Positions 36,384 through 47,065 of a stretch of 64,000 bases of DNA are shown here, piece after piece. The notes under the pieces were generated by a model, which made no database searches, was not told where the DNA came from, and saw nothing but the letters and a program-made list of their open reading frames with translations. Made by a program: the position numbers and the translations under genes. The number at the start of each line of letters is the position of its first letter. The stretch's first letter is position 1. The stretch comes from Coniella vitis (taxonomy: Eukaryota > Ascomycota > Sordariomycetes > Diaporthales > Schizoparmaceae), in NCBI GenBank assembly GCA_011317545.1, contig WUJK01000002.1, positions 868,001-932,000 on the forward strand. The letters run 5' to 3'.

Positions 36384-37865
36384 GGTCGGAGCGCGCGATG
36401 AGCTTGGCGATGCGGGCCAAGTGAAGTGCACGAGGAGGAAAAGCGGTTCGGTTCGCTGGTAGCCCCTTCAACTCTGGATTGGCAGGGATCTATGCGTATG
36501 CAGCAGCACAGTGCAGTCTGTATCCTTCTCGGCGAGCGAATGCCGTTGACGCTGTGCTCTCGTCGTCGTCTTTCAGGTCATTGATGAGAAGACTGCTGGA
36601 AGTGCTGGTTGAGTTGGGTTGCGATAGTAACTTACTACTGGGCATGCAAGTGCAACCGTTGCAGGGAAATTGTGGGTCCAAAAGCAAGCATCATCCCTTT
36701 TCCTCGCCCAGTCCTCTACTATGTACATAGTACATCGCAAGGCTGACATCATGGACTCACCAGATTGCCAGATCATACTCGTAACCACCTGGTTGTTTCT
36801 TGTTTCAGTGCGTACTCAAAGGGCCCTTGAGAACAGAGAACAGAAAGAAAGAAAACGCTTGACACTTGCATCAGCACGACACATGTGTCCATCATCTCTT
36901 GCTATCTTGTCTCTCAACTGCTGCTGCTGCTGCTGCTGCTGTTGTTTATTAGCCGGCTAATAAGCCGTGTAACGCTCCAAGTGACATCTTAGGAACGCTC
37001 ACTTGCAACGAACACACTGTTTCTGATCGGTCACCATGTGGCTTGACAGCTGGATTAGCAATTACTACTTGCTGTTCTCGGTCAGAGATAAATCTTAAAA
37101 TATGCCATGAAAGGTCGGGTGAATTCGTTAAATTCCCACCTCATCCTTCCCTGATACTCTGCTCCAAAGCATATACATAGTATACATACTGCTCTTTATT
37201 TTGTAGTACAAGAATTATTTTATTTTTCCCCCCTTAAAAACATGCAAGTGACCCAGCCCCCAGCCAGGTGAGAATCTTCCCAAATCCTCTCTCCTTCCCC
37301 TCCAAAGAGTCATTAAATACCATTTTCAACAGACAGTAGTATTATACATACACACATACATTGTCAAGAAATTAGCAGATACTCTTCGGGGCATGCTCCT
37401 GCGACGACAAGTCTATCAAAGCATTTTATGAAGAGGCGGCTAATTGAAAGGTCCCAAAAGTGGAAAAGGCAGCTCAGATCAAGGAAGAAGCGACCAAACT
37501 GAAAGAGGCTGAACAAGAAACCTATGAGCAGGTATTGTGACGTTAAGGGAGGCAGATAAGCGGTCGCCGACCCACTAACATTGAAGAAAGGTATCTTATG
37601 ATTGTGCACGTTATACCAACCCCATGAATGAAAGCATAATACCATCAGTATCCAAGAAGTAAAGAACAGCATATACAGCTTGACAAGTCGTGAAAGATTC
37701 GAGAAATCAAAAACAAGAAACAACATGAATAGTTCACAGCCTCACCACCTTTGACCCCTACTCTCCGGAACGCCTTGTTCAAACACAAAAGAAGCAAAGA
37801 CAAACGCCCTCGGAACGAACCATGACACTCGTCTCCTCCAGAGGAAACATGAGCCTGTAAACCAT
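36384..37865. other. Intergenic region
   Basis: The left part is the presumed promoter of the minus-strand reductase gene and includes a CTG/CTGCTG repeat near 36,918-36,941. TACTATGTA-type motifs occur near 36,718 (two overlapping, inverted copies) and 37,175. The segment 37,200-37,865 is AT-richer, with only a 120-codon minus frame that I do not credit; it is probably 3' flank of the disulfide isomerase gene. Confidence 0.55.
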
Positions 37866-39864
37866 CTACAGCTCATCATGAATATGTCGCACCGGCGTCC
37901 GTCCTTGCAACGGCTGTTCGTGGATACCGCTCCACGCCTTTTGCTGCTGGGCTTGTTGATCGCCACCGACCGCGGCTCCCTTGGCGGCGGCTGCACTCTC
38001 AATCACCTTTTGCGCGCCATTGTCGTCCGTGACACCGTGGTGCGTAAATGCATCCGCCTTGTGCGTCCCGTGGTCCTTGACGAAACCGACAAGATCCTTG
38101 ACGGAGCGGTCACCCGAGTATGTAACGGCGTTGGTCTTGTCACCAGCCTTGTACATGCGGATAAAGGGAACATATGGAATCTCCTCAAACAGGTCGTTTT
38201 TGTTAATGTCCATCTTGGCGATCGTCACACGGTCGGCCAGCTCAGGCGCGGCATTGTACATGATGGCGAGAGCCTCGTATTGCGCATTCATGGCCCGGCA
38301 GTAAGGACAGTCCTCGCGGTGGTAGTACAGTAGCACATCCTTGTTGCCGTCCATGACAACCTGGTCAAAGTTGAGCGCGGCGACATTGGTGACGGGATCC
38401 GCGGCCGCCTCAGCCTCAGTGGGAATCGGCTGGGACTTCAACGTAGGACGGAGACGGTCGGCAAGGTAACTCTCGACAAAAGCGCCGACGTTGCGCTCGT
38501 TGAGCTCGCCATTGGTGGCCGCGTCGTAAGGATACTTCTTCTTCTTGGCGCCGTCAAAGATGGCAACAGAGGGAAAAGCATCGTTGATAGGCTCCGTCTT
38601 GAGATGCAGGAAGCCTGCAAAGCCTTGGAAGTCTGGGATCTCGGCCGTGGCAAAGTTGATGGCGCCCTGGTGCTTCTTGGCCAAGCCGCGGAACTCATTG
38701 GCGAGACGCTTGCGGTCGTCGTCGGTCTTGTGGAAGATGAAGACGGTCGGGCCGTCAGAGCCAGAGACATAACGGCGCCAGGATTCGGCGCCCGTCTCGC
38801 CGATAAGAGGCTTGTAGCTGGTCTTTGTGAATTCCTTGATGGCGTCGACCTCCCAAGCCTTGTCGAAGACGACGGTGCCCTCGCCGTCAGGTTTGTATAG
38901 CACAATTGCCGGGAAGGAGACGCCTGCAGCCTGTGCGGCGGCACTATCGGAGGTGACACCAATGGGGTAGTCTTCGTGGAGCTTCTCGGCTGCGGCGGCG
39001 AGCAACTCTCTGTTCTTATCGTCACTGGGATCAAAGTAGCCCATCAGGACCGTCTCACCGCGCTCCCTCTTGAGGAACTGGTCATGCTGTCTCTGGCTGT
39101 TGAGGGTCGAAACGGTAGGCAGAACCTGCTTTTCCATAAAGTCGACAATGCTAGCATGATGTGTTGGGTTAGCCATAGCAACGAGATCTGGCCAGCCGGA
39201 GTGCAGATACGTACGCAGACACTCTCCTGGGTCCATCGTAATCGTGATACAGTTCCTGGCCATTCTTGAAGATCTTCATGGTCGGGTAGGCGCGGATGTT
39301 GAACTCCTGGCACATTTTGCTCTGCTTGGTGCAGTCCACCTTACCCAGCTTGACTTTCAGGTCTTTTTCCTGGAGTGCCTTCGCGGCAGCCTCATACTTG
39401 GGTGCAAACTTGATACAGTGCCCACTATGGTTCACCAAAAGTATATGCGTTAGTGTATTTGGCTCAAGTCGAGGCCATCATGATGTTCAGGGTCGCATGA
39501 CTTACCACCATGGCTGTTTGGACAGAATCACACCAAAGAAAAAGCATTAGCCAATGGTGACTACAAGTCAGGCAGAGACATGAAATTGGGCATTTCCCAT
39601 ATAGGAGCAGAAAGAGCCCTCATGATGAGGTTAACGACATACCGCATACCCTGTCGAGAGAAAGGTCAGCATATTAGTATCGTGCGGGACCGGTCGGCCA
39701 TCCAGCAATATCAAGCACTTACAGTCAACCATGACCACATCGTTCTGCTTGATCAACGCGTTCAGCGTGCTCCGGTCCAGCTCAATGGCGGCTGTCTCGT
39801 CCTGCGCCGCCACACCCGCGGCAAGACCGAGCAGCCCAAGGGCAAGGCCTAGCAACGACTTCAT
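37866..39864 (-). CDS. Protein disulfide isomerase, ER, with divergent second active site
   Basis: Five exons on the minus strand: 39864-39723, 39650-39643, 39513-39506, 39424-39215 and 39150-37866. They encode 550 residues; introns are 72, 129, 81 and 64 nt, all GT-AG. Exons 2 and 3 are only 8 nt each. They complete WYAPWCGHC (residues 48-56), the catalytic motif of the first thioredoxin domain; no other joining keeps the frame or the motif. A signal peptide spans about 1-20, and the protein ends in the ER-retrieval signal HDEL (547-550). Length and the a-b-b'-a' arrangement fit the PDI family, which forms and rearranges disulfides in the ER. The second site reads CPYC (404-407) rather than CGHC, and the tail before HDEL is Ala/Gln-rich. 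It may be a paralog rather than the main Pdi1. Confidence 0.9.
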
Positions 39865-41752
39865 CCTTGCTGGTACGGAAAAGGAAAGCAAAGGGATAGA
39901 GAGACGCAAAGGCTCTAGGCCGTCGAGGGACCGGTACAGAGAAGGGAGAGCGTATAACGATCGAGCACACGCAACACTACAGTCCAGCGAGCAGAGCCAG
40001 CAACAACCGATAGAGAACAAGCACAGAAAACCAACGTTTCAAGAAGAGTGAGTGAAGGGCAGGCGAAAACCGGCAAAAGTCAGTCACTGTGAGGGAGTGA
40101 TTCGACTTGACTTGACTTGACCTCAACTGCCGTCGTGGTTCGGATGGCTTGAGAGGAAAAGGGGGGCGCCGTCTTCTGAAACGGATAAACAGAACAGTGG
40201 CGATTTGGGCCTGCTTAGCGCGACGTGGCCAATTTCAGAACTGTGCTCTGTGCTATTTCGGGCAACACGCCCTGTTCTTTCCTCCTGGCTTCGAGTCCAT
40301 CGGCCCGGCGCGCTGGTGTACCTGACGCTAGTGCTCAAACAAGCTTAGCGCCGGGACATACCTTGTGATTCTGCGGAGCCTGCTTTTCCGCGTCTCCAGT
40401 CAACTGGCCTTTCTTTCTCCATTGATAGACAGGCAGGACAGGAGAATGCCGATGCAGAGGTCCCATAGCATGTATAGAATTTCCTTTTTTTTTTTTTATC
40501 AATTGAATATACAGCGAGCCTTGATATGGCTTCAAAAACCCTTAGAGGTGATACAAATCAGCATTGGAATTGCTACTCGGTCCCTCTGGTTAGGTGCAGG
40601 TTTGCACTTGCATGTGATGAACTCCTAAGTATAGCCGTTGGACGGTCAGCAGCCCCATAGGTAGTATTATCGAAATGTCATCGCCGACTCGGTTGCCTCC
40701 CACACTCCCCCCCCCCCCGGAATTCCTCCCACCCGCTTTGAAGTTTGGGTCCAAGACATGACAATGCCAATCGATTGGTAGGAGCCCTGTCAGGCAGTAC
40801 TATGTAGGTTGGAAAATGACACTGATATTTATTGCATAGAGATGTCGCTACATATTTTGCGTAAATCCTTGTTGTTTATCATCTGCTCAGCTTGGTGTCC
40901 CTACTTCTAACAAACAAAATAGCCAGCCATTTTATTCCTCAGCCCATCAACACAAAAAGAAAAGGGGGTATCGTAATAGATCCGCTCAGTCGACCAAGCC
41001 CAATAATCCATATCTATATCCGTATCCGTATCAATACATACATGTCCTGGAGTTAGTCTTGCACTTCCAGAACAGTCTATCTCAAAAGAGGAGGAACGTT
41101 TCGGTAAAGGCGACACTGGTCTGGTTCCGTAACCCTCTGAACCACACAAAACCCATATCATGTCGTCTCAATGACTTGAACCACATCGAAGCACTCATAA
41201 TGCCAGATCAGTGCTGGCAACTTCTTTCGTTCTCCCTTTTTCACACCCTTGTATCCAATTCAAAAACGCCTCATGTGTTGGATATGTGCATGCAATAACA
41301 AGAAAATTCCAATAACAAAAAGTCAAAGAAAAATCAGCATTTCTCTCCCCCCCCCCCAAAAAACAATTTAGTCCTGCAAAGGTGTTATGGAAGCCGCAAA
41401 CCGGGTGTCTTGAAGCCCCCGAGACTTGCTTCGAAAAGGTAGGTGTTGAGTGGCAGCCCCATTTCTCTTTTTGTTTCCCGTATGCAACGTCGTGGTGGTC
41501 CCTGTGCCGGGTGCACACATGGCTTTCCGAAAATCTGATGGTAGCCCATTCCGCTGCATAAACAGCATGTCATTCTGTTGCAGCAATTGCCAGTATGGGA
41601 GCGTAAGAAAAGGCAGCTGGACGCCACTGAGTGTCGCTGAAGGATCGCTTGGCATGCGGTGGTAGACAATGCACAGCCTCTATATAGAGACAGAGGAGGC
41701 CTCAGCTGACAAAAATTGCGTCTTCGAATCCATTGTTTGTGAGGCTGTGGAT
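39865..41752. other. Intergenic region
   Basis: Immediately next to 39,865 is the presumed promoter and leader of the PDI gene. C runs occur near 40,708 and 41,348, with one TACTATGTA motif near 40,798. A 95-codon minus-strand frame at 41,655-41,368 has fairly even composition, but it has no recognised family and no clear splice link to the neighbouring coiled-coil gene. Confidence 0.5.
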
Positions 41753-42616
41753 TTAGTGCCTCTGCCGCGGCTGATGAGGAAGAGGGTACGGGTGGTAATT
41801 GCCATCTTCAGGGAAGGTTGTTGCAAGTGTTGTGTACTCAAAAGTCGGTCGCTGAATGCCCGCACTGCGAGGAGTGGAAGAGAATGACGGACTAGGAAGG
41901 GCGGCAGTGGCTACAGGGAAGTTCGTGACAATGTATGGTTCGGACCGCCTAGTGCTCTCGGTAGCGGCAGGTCTTGGACCAAAATCCTCGACGTATGGCT
42001 CGGCGGCCGTGTAGCGAGCAGTACGGCTAGACCTAGAGCTTGCCGGCGATCTGACTGCTGAGCTGTTCTCGCTGGGGCTGCTGTCACCGGTACGGTTGAA
42101 GCGTTCTTTGAGCCGAGCATTATGCTTATCGGCCTCGCTCTCTTGGGATCTGTGGCTACCGTGCCGGCGAGGCTTGCTGGAATCGGGCGATGAAGGAGCG
42201 CTTGAGCTGGCATCGCTGTTGTCGACCTTCTTTCTCAATTTCGAGTTCTTGTCCTTGAGATCCCGGTTGCTTTCTCGCAAAGACTTGATTTCTTCCTTCA
42301 AGGATCGGACTTCGCGCTCCAGATCGGCCTTGTCATCCTCAAGTTTCTCAGCTCGTTGCTCGAGGCCAGAGATTCTGCCTTTGGTCTCTTTGCGGTACTT
42401 GCGTAACTCTTCCTCGGCCTTGTCAGCACGTTTCGTCTCATCGTCGAGTTGTTGAATTGTCGTGTTCAACGATTCCTGGAGGGCAGCAATGTTGTATCGT
42501 GGGTCAGCATAGTCGGAGTAGCTGGAGCCGCTTGAGGAGCCTCCCGCTGTCGAGCCGCGCGAGGACCCGCTCTTGTGTTCGTCGAACCTGACGCTCTTGC
42601 GGCCGGTGCTCGACAT
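41753..42616 (-). CDS. Coiled-coil protein of unknown function
   Basis: One exon, 287 residues. A Ser/Gly-rich N-terminus (with KSVRFDEH) is followed by DPRYNIAALQESLNTTIQQL. A long coiled coil (about residues 45-130) follows, rich in Glu, Lys, Arg and Leu with heptad-like spacing. The second half is a Ser/Pro/Arg-rich disordered region with basic patches (KPRRHGSHR) and several SP sites. Codon use and composition look like a real gene. I cannot assign a family; similar short coiled-coil proteins are common among filamentous ascomycetes. No membrane segment or signal peptide is seen. Being monoexonic and flanked by long gene-free sequence, it has no informative neighbours. Confidence 0.7.
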   Translation of the reverse strand: MSSTGRKSVRFDEHKSGSSRGSTAGGSSSGSSYSDYADPRYNIAALQESLNTTIQQLDDETKRADKAEEELRKYRKETKGRISGLEQRAEKLEDDKADLEREVRSLKEEIKSLRESNRDLKDKNSKLRKKVDNSDASSSAPSSPDSSKPRRHGSHRSQESEADKHNARLKERFNRTGDSSPSENSSAVRSPASSRSSRTARYTAAEPYVEDFGPRPAATESTRRSEPYIVTNFPVATAALPSPSFSSTPRSAGIQRPTFEYTTLATTFPEDGNYHPYPLPHQPRQRH

Positions 42617-42626
42617 GGCTTTTTCA

Positions 42627-42648
42627 AGGTAGGTAGGTAGGTAGGTAT
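42627..42648. repeat. (GTAG)n repeat upstream of the coiled-coil gene
   Basis: Five near-perfect GTAG units lie about 10 bp upstream of the start codon at 42,616, inside the presumed leader of the minus-strand gene. Confidence 0.85.
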
Positions 42649-45600
42649 GTTTTATTCTGAATGCAAGTGACGGGGTAGCGGCTGAGTTGGCTTGATCGGC
42701 TGCAGGGCCAATTCAGCAGAGACGCAGGAACACAAAAACGATAGAGTCCGGCCTATGCTGGGTGGACCAGCCAAGCAGGGAGGGCGATGCGGGAATGCCC
42801 AAATGGCAGAAAAGGGATTTAAAGAGTCCCGGCGAATAAAGGAAAATGCTAGAAAAGACGGAGTCCACCAGGTGTTGGGTAGAAACGAAGAGTGTTTATG
42901 TTCAGTAGCAAATGGGAAGGAAGACGGTAGTACTGGGGTGCGTTGGAGCCCAACCGGGTGAATATGGAGAGGGTAATAGAATATCTGTTATTGATACGAA
43001 GGGCAGCCCTCAGGACAGAGGAGATGCTGTTGCTTCCAGTTTGGCAAAATCAGTCCATAAGCAGTTGGGAACGCTTCATACAGCAAGAGTGAGGGACTGG
43101 AAGCGTTGCGTGAAGAGAGAGGGGGGAGAAAATATATTTATTCTTCTCAGCCTGATGGACAGTGGGCGGTGTTTATACTCACTCACTCACTCTCTCCCGC
43201 ACATGGAGTGGCTAGACGACCACCACAAGGCTAGTGCTGCTGCCTCGGGCCTTCCAAGCATAGTGATCCGTACTAAGGGAAGGCAGTGGAAAAAGCAGCC
43301 CAGAAAGATGCCTTGCTGGGCAACACAAGGCAGTGGGAGATGCGGGCGGGCTCCCGCGCCGAGAGACTGGCAGGGTGGAGACTCTAACTGACAGTCGGAA
43401 GGGTGTGGGGTGTGGTACGCGCGACGGCCTTGGTGGTTGTGACCTGGGGCCCCCCCTGGGCGCAAAGTGCACAAATGCGCTTTGCAAGAAGAGTCATGGC
43501 CGAAGATGGCAGCAGACAGGGGCTGCGGAGGATTGAACACAACCACGCCCCCCCCTACCCTCTCTCTCCCATTTCCCATTGTGTACAAGTCATGGTCCGG
43601 TTGTCAAGGGCACACTTGCAAAAGCAATACGGCCAGGTTGCCATGGGATTGGAACGCAGTTTTGGAATCTGGCATCCTGGGCGACAGCGGTGCACAAGGG
43701 CAATTTTCGGAGGGATTTCGAGGGTACTACGCACATAGTACGAGACCTTGAGGCCAAGGGCCACTGGCATCCTTGTGCAACCCCTGGCCTGTGGCAGTGT
43801 CGTCAGCTGGATTCGAGCCAGTACCGTTCGAACTATCAGTACTGCAGCGCTAGAGGCTTAAGCTGATGTGTGATTGGTTGCCTTGTTTGGCACCGTCAGG
43901 AATTTCTTCAGGAATATGAGAACGGGTGCACTATCAGCTCGCTGGTCAGTTCAAAACACCAACCAAGCTCCAACCAAGAGCACATGGTGGGGAGGACACT
44001 AATGGTGGCCGTCTCCGCAGGGATTCGAAACCCAGACCCAACACAAGAAGCAGACAGACTGCCATAGCTGGCACGATGAGCGACTGCTCAAGCCAATGGC
44101 TCGCGGCTACATAGTCCAGCCTGCTTGGTGTCAACCGACTACGCGAGTGAGTCATAAGCGCCATGCGTCCGATGCTGCGGGTGGGTTTGTATTCTGTGTG
44201 ATATTGCGCAGATCGACAAATCCTTTGTTGCGCAGGTCTGAGAGACATTGCCATGTCGTACAGCGGCAGACGAGTGGGGCGGTGGAAGGATGGTTTGGGA
44301 TGACGAGCCAACGGAAAGCTGCGAGCAAGGTCGATCGTGAGGACGGTGATGGCGACGGTGATGGTGATGGTGATGGTGAGGATGGGAAAGCAGGAGGCCG
44401 AGGGGTGCTGCTGCAGCGAAGTGGAAAAAGTGGCTGTGCCCCGAGGCCCAGGCTGCCGTGGAGGGGTACTAATGAACATGTACTACTGGCCCCTGCCCCT
44501 ACTATGTAGGTACTATGTACTTGTACGTTTGTGCCCACCCCTGACCAGTCATAGTATAGTAGGGGCCCACTCGCTCCTTCCTCTGTCCCCAACTATGTGC
44601 ACATGACCGTTCTCCTTTGGATGAAATACTACCTAGGTATAGCTTGCCATTGCTCAGGTCACAAGTCTAGAGTCCAATCGCTTGGGATAGATGTGACTAT
44701 GTAGTCATCTACGGTCCCTGCTGTGTATTTGCAACGTTCAGAGCTGCTGGGCGCATCTACAGCTCTACTACTACTATGTATTGCAGTCGTCTTGCTCGCT
44801 TGGCATGTGGAGAACAGTCAAGGGGTCGATCGTGAAGCGATACACAAAAGTACCTTGGTACTTTGTACATGATGCATTCGCTTTGCTGGCAGTCACTTCC
44901 AAACTGCAACCCATATCTACATGGTAGTAGTACAGTGGCAGATGGGGAAGTCGCAAAAAGCGGGAGAGACATGGCCCTGCCCTTATTGTGTGGCATGTGG
45001 GTTAGGTTAGTTGCCTAGAACAGGGTTGTGCCCCAATGAAGAAGTTGACTGGCCCCTCTTCCAGTGGAGATGGCGCTGGGGGTCGATGGGGTTCTTCCTC
45101 ACTGTCGACGACACCCATCATCTCATCTTGCCGAGACTGCTCGCCAACTGGCAACGGCTCTGGCAGCGCCAACACTTTCCCTCGTGGCTCACGATGTTGC
45201 TGATGCTCCACTATCGTCCATCACCGTGGATTGATTCGACCGGCTGCCCCTACGTGCCCGTATTGTCGTCACTTTAACCAGATCGTGCCTTGCTTTGCCT
45301 CATGCAAGCTGTAAGCAATGCATCGCCCGCCACTGGCCAGCGCCAGACGCAGGTGATGCTCCAAGGCGATCCACAGGCCGATCAAGACGCTCGCCTCAGT
45401 CTGCAGTCTGCCCCTACCTCCAAGGGGTCAATGTCGGCTGCTGTGACGTCTTCTCGAGTATCGGTGGCCAAAAGCGTCCATGAGGCACAAATTGTGCCCA
45501 GTGACCTGTCTTACGGCAATAGAATCGCTTTTGAGAGTGCTTGCGGGTGTGCAATGAAATGGGGCTTGGCCGTTCAGTCTGGGAGCTCCTTGGGCTCTTG

Positions 45601-46684
45601 GAGGCCCCCAATCTCAAAAGGATTCCATGACCAGGTTATTTCGTTGTTACGCAAACTGTCCCATCTTTTGTTCTTCTTTCTTCAGCAGTCTCCAAGCAGC
45701 AAAAGCCACGTCCTTTCTATGTCTGGGCATACGACAGCCTGCTTCGACTGGCACATTCTCACGCTTGCGCTCCTGTCAGATGCATGATTCTGCACAACGG
45801 TACCTGTCACCGTCCCTCCTGAAACATGAGCCATGAATCCAGACATCGCACAGCATCAGCCACAACATCTGCTCGGTTTGGGCAACCACTCACTGTACCG
45901 CAAGTCACCGGTAGCGTACTGCCATCAGACGAACTCATGTGCTGGCATGTCCCTTTATAGCTCACAGCCGACCTGATACTGCAGCAGGGCGAAAAGACGG
46001 TCAGGAACCCACACGGCCCATCGTTTTGACTTGGGTTGGCGACTACAAAGATCCTTGCACTGCGGCTATGGAGCCAGGAGTCCTCCTCGCGCCGCGCCAA
46101 CAAGTCTCTTGTCGATAACAGCAACTAAAGGCAAACGAATATCATCACTAAGCTTTGGCCATACTGTGGGTCGGATTCGAGTCTGGTCTGCGCCCTAGGA
46201 GGCTGGTTAGCAAGGGCCAATCACACACTCTGGGAACTCTTCTCTTTTGGAGATCTCCGGGTGAGCAATATCAGACTCTAGGACACACACCCAGCTCTCT
46301 AGCACTGTACCTGAATTACTATACTCAGGGATCCTCGTACTGGAATTGACGGACCGCAGACCACCCGCTGTGCTATAGCTCATCAGCTAGAACGCCATCT
46401 GACGCCAAGACACATATGGTGGCCTAAATTCTCTCTTCCGGTCAAGAGGTGATTCGCCAAGTTCAGCGCTACAGGGACCAAGATCCTATTCAGCTTACCC
46501 ATCCAAAATGCAGAATTTTGAGGGTTTGCTGTGGCTGACACTGGTGGCTATAACAGACTACTACAGATATATAAATGAAGCCGGGTCGGGCCTTGCTTGG
46601 CTTCGTAAGGCTCCGGTGGAACCAGGGACTGTATTGGACTAATTAGATGCTTATAGGTGAACACTATGGGGTATATGCACATAT
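42649..46684. other. Intergenic region adjoining the retroelement block
   Basis: Normal base composition with no RIP signature, and no open frame resembling a known family. It contains the presumed promoter of the coiled-coil gene, several TACTATGTA motifs (near 43,732, 44,109, 44,502-44,520, 44,698 and 44,772), a GATGGT repeat at 44,343-44,380, and minus-strand tRNA-like sequences listed separately. Confidence 0.5.
43800..43870 (-). other. tRNA-like sequence fragment (possible SINE or decayed tRNA)
   Basis: On the minus strand a perfect-looking B-box-type sequence (GGCTCGAATCC) ends about 45 nt after AAGCCTCTAGCGCTGCAG, and the 3' side reads AGCTGACGAC. I cannot fold a full cloverleaf: the 5' acceptor strand is missing or degenerate. 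Similar B-box-like sequences on the same strand occur near 44,020 and 46,175. They could be relics of a tRNA-derived SINE. Confidence 0.25.
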
Positions 46685-46689
46685 ATTTT

Positions 46690-46904
46690 TAAGAAAATAA
46701 GGTGTGCACAAAGCTTAGTCATCAGCTGAAACAGGCGAAACAAAAGAGAGGTTAAAAGAGTATATATATTCTATATATCTAGCTATAAAAAAGAGCTATT
46801 ATTCGAATATTTAAGTATTGCCGAAGCTATTATTCTACTTATATAAAGCCTATTATTAGGCTAATATAATAGCTTTCGGGTTAGGGTTAAATACTACTTT
46901 TATA
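46690..46904 (-). repeat. Left LTR of copia copy 1 (its 3' LTR)
   Basis: 215 bp, aligned without gaps to 54879-55093 and 56324-56538. Its outer roughly 90 bp keeps CA and TG dinucleotides, while its inner part is RIP-mutated. The ends read TAAG...TATA here and TAAG...CACA in the right copy, so native ends were TG/TA...CA. A short purine tract on the minus strand (AGGGGG) lies just inside, as expected for the polypurine tract. Confidence 0.9.
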
Positions 46905-47065
46905 TACCCCCTAATTAGTAAGGATATCGCTAGTTATACTAGTAGCAGCCTAGTATATACTTTAATATATATTCGTCGCGTTTTACTAGTTTAAGATTCC
47001 TTCTCTTTCTCCTTTAGACTAACTTAAACTTATAAACTATAAGTTAAGTATAACTATTATTTAAT

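Noticed and set aside
29322..39864. Secondary-metabolite cluster (SDR, steroid reductase and SAM-dependent enzyme side by side)
   Set aside because: The neighbours are housekeeping genes (ORC6, TYW2, PDI) in mixed orientations, with no synthase, P450 or transporter; the adjacency is ordinary.
41368..41655. A 95-codon minus-strand frame downstream of the coiled-coil gene
   Set aside because: Composition is plausible but there is no family match, and I could not find a convincing splice link to the gene at 41,753; too little to call a gene.
46878..46891. GGGTTAGGGTT in each LTR, resembling telomere repeats
   Set aside because: It occurs at the same place in all three LTRs and is only about two units long, so it is part of the LTR, not a telomere or interstitial telomeric array.
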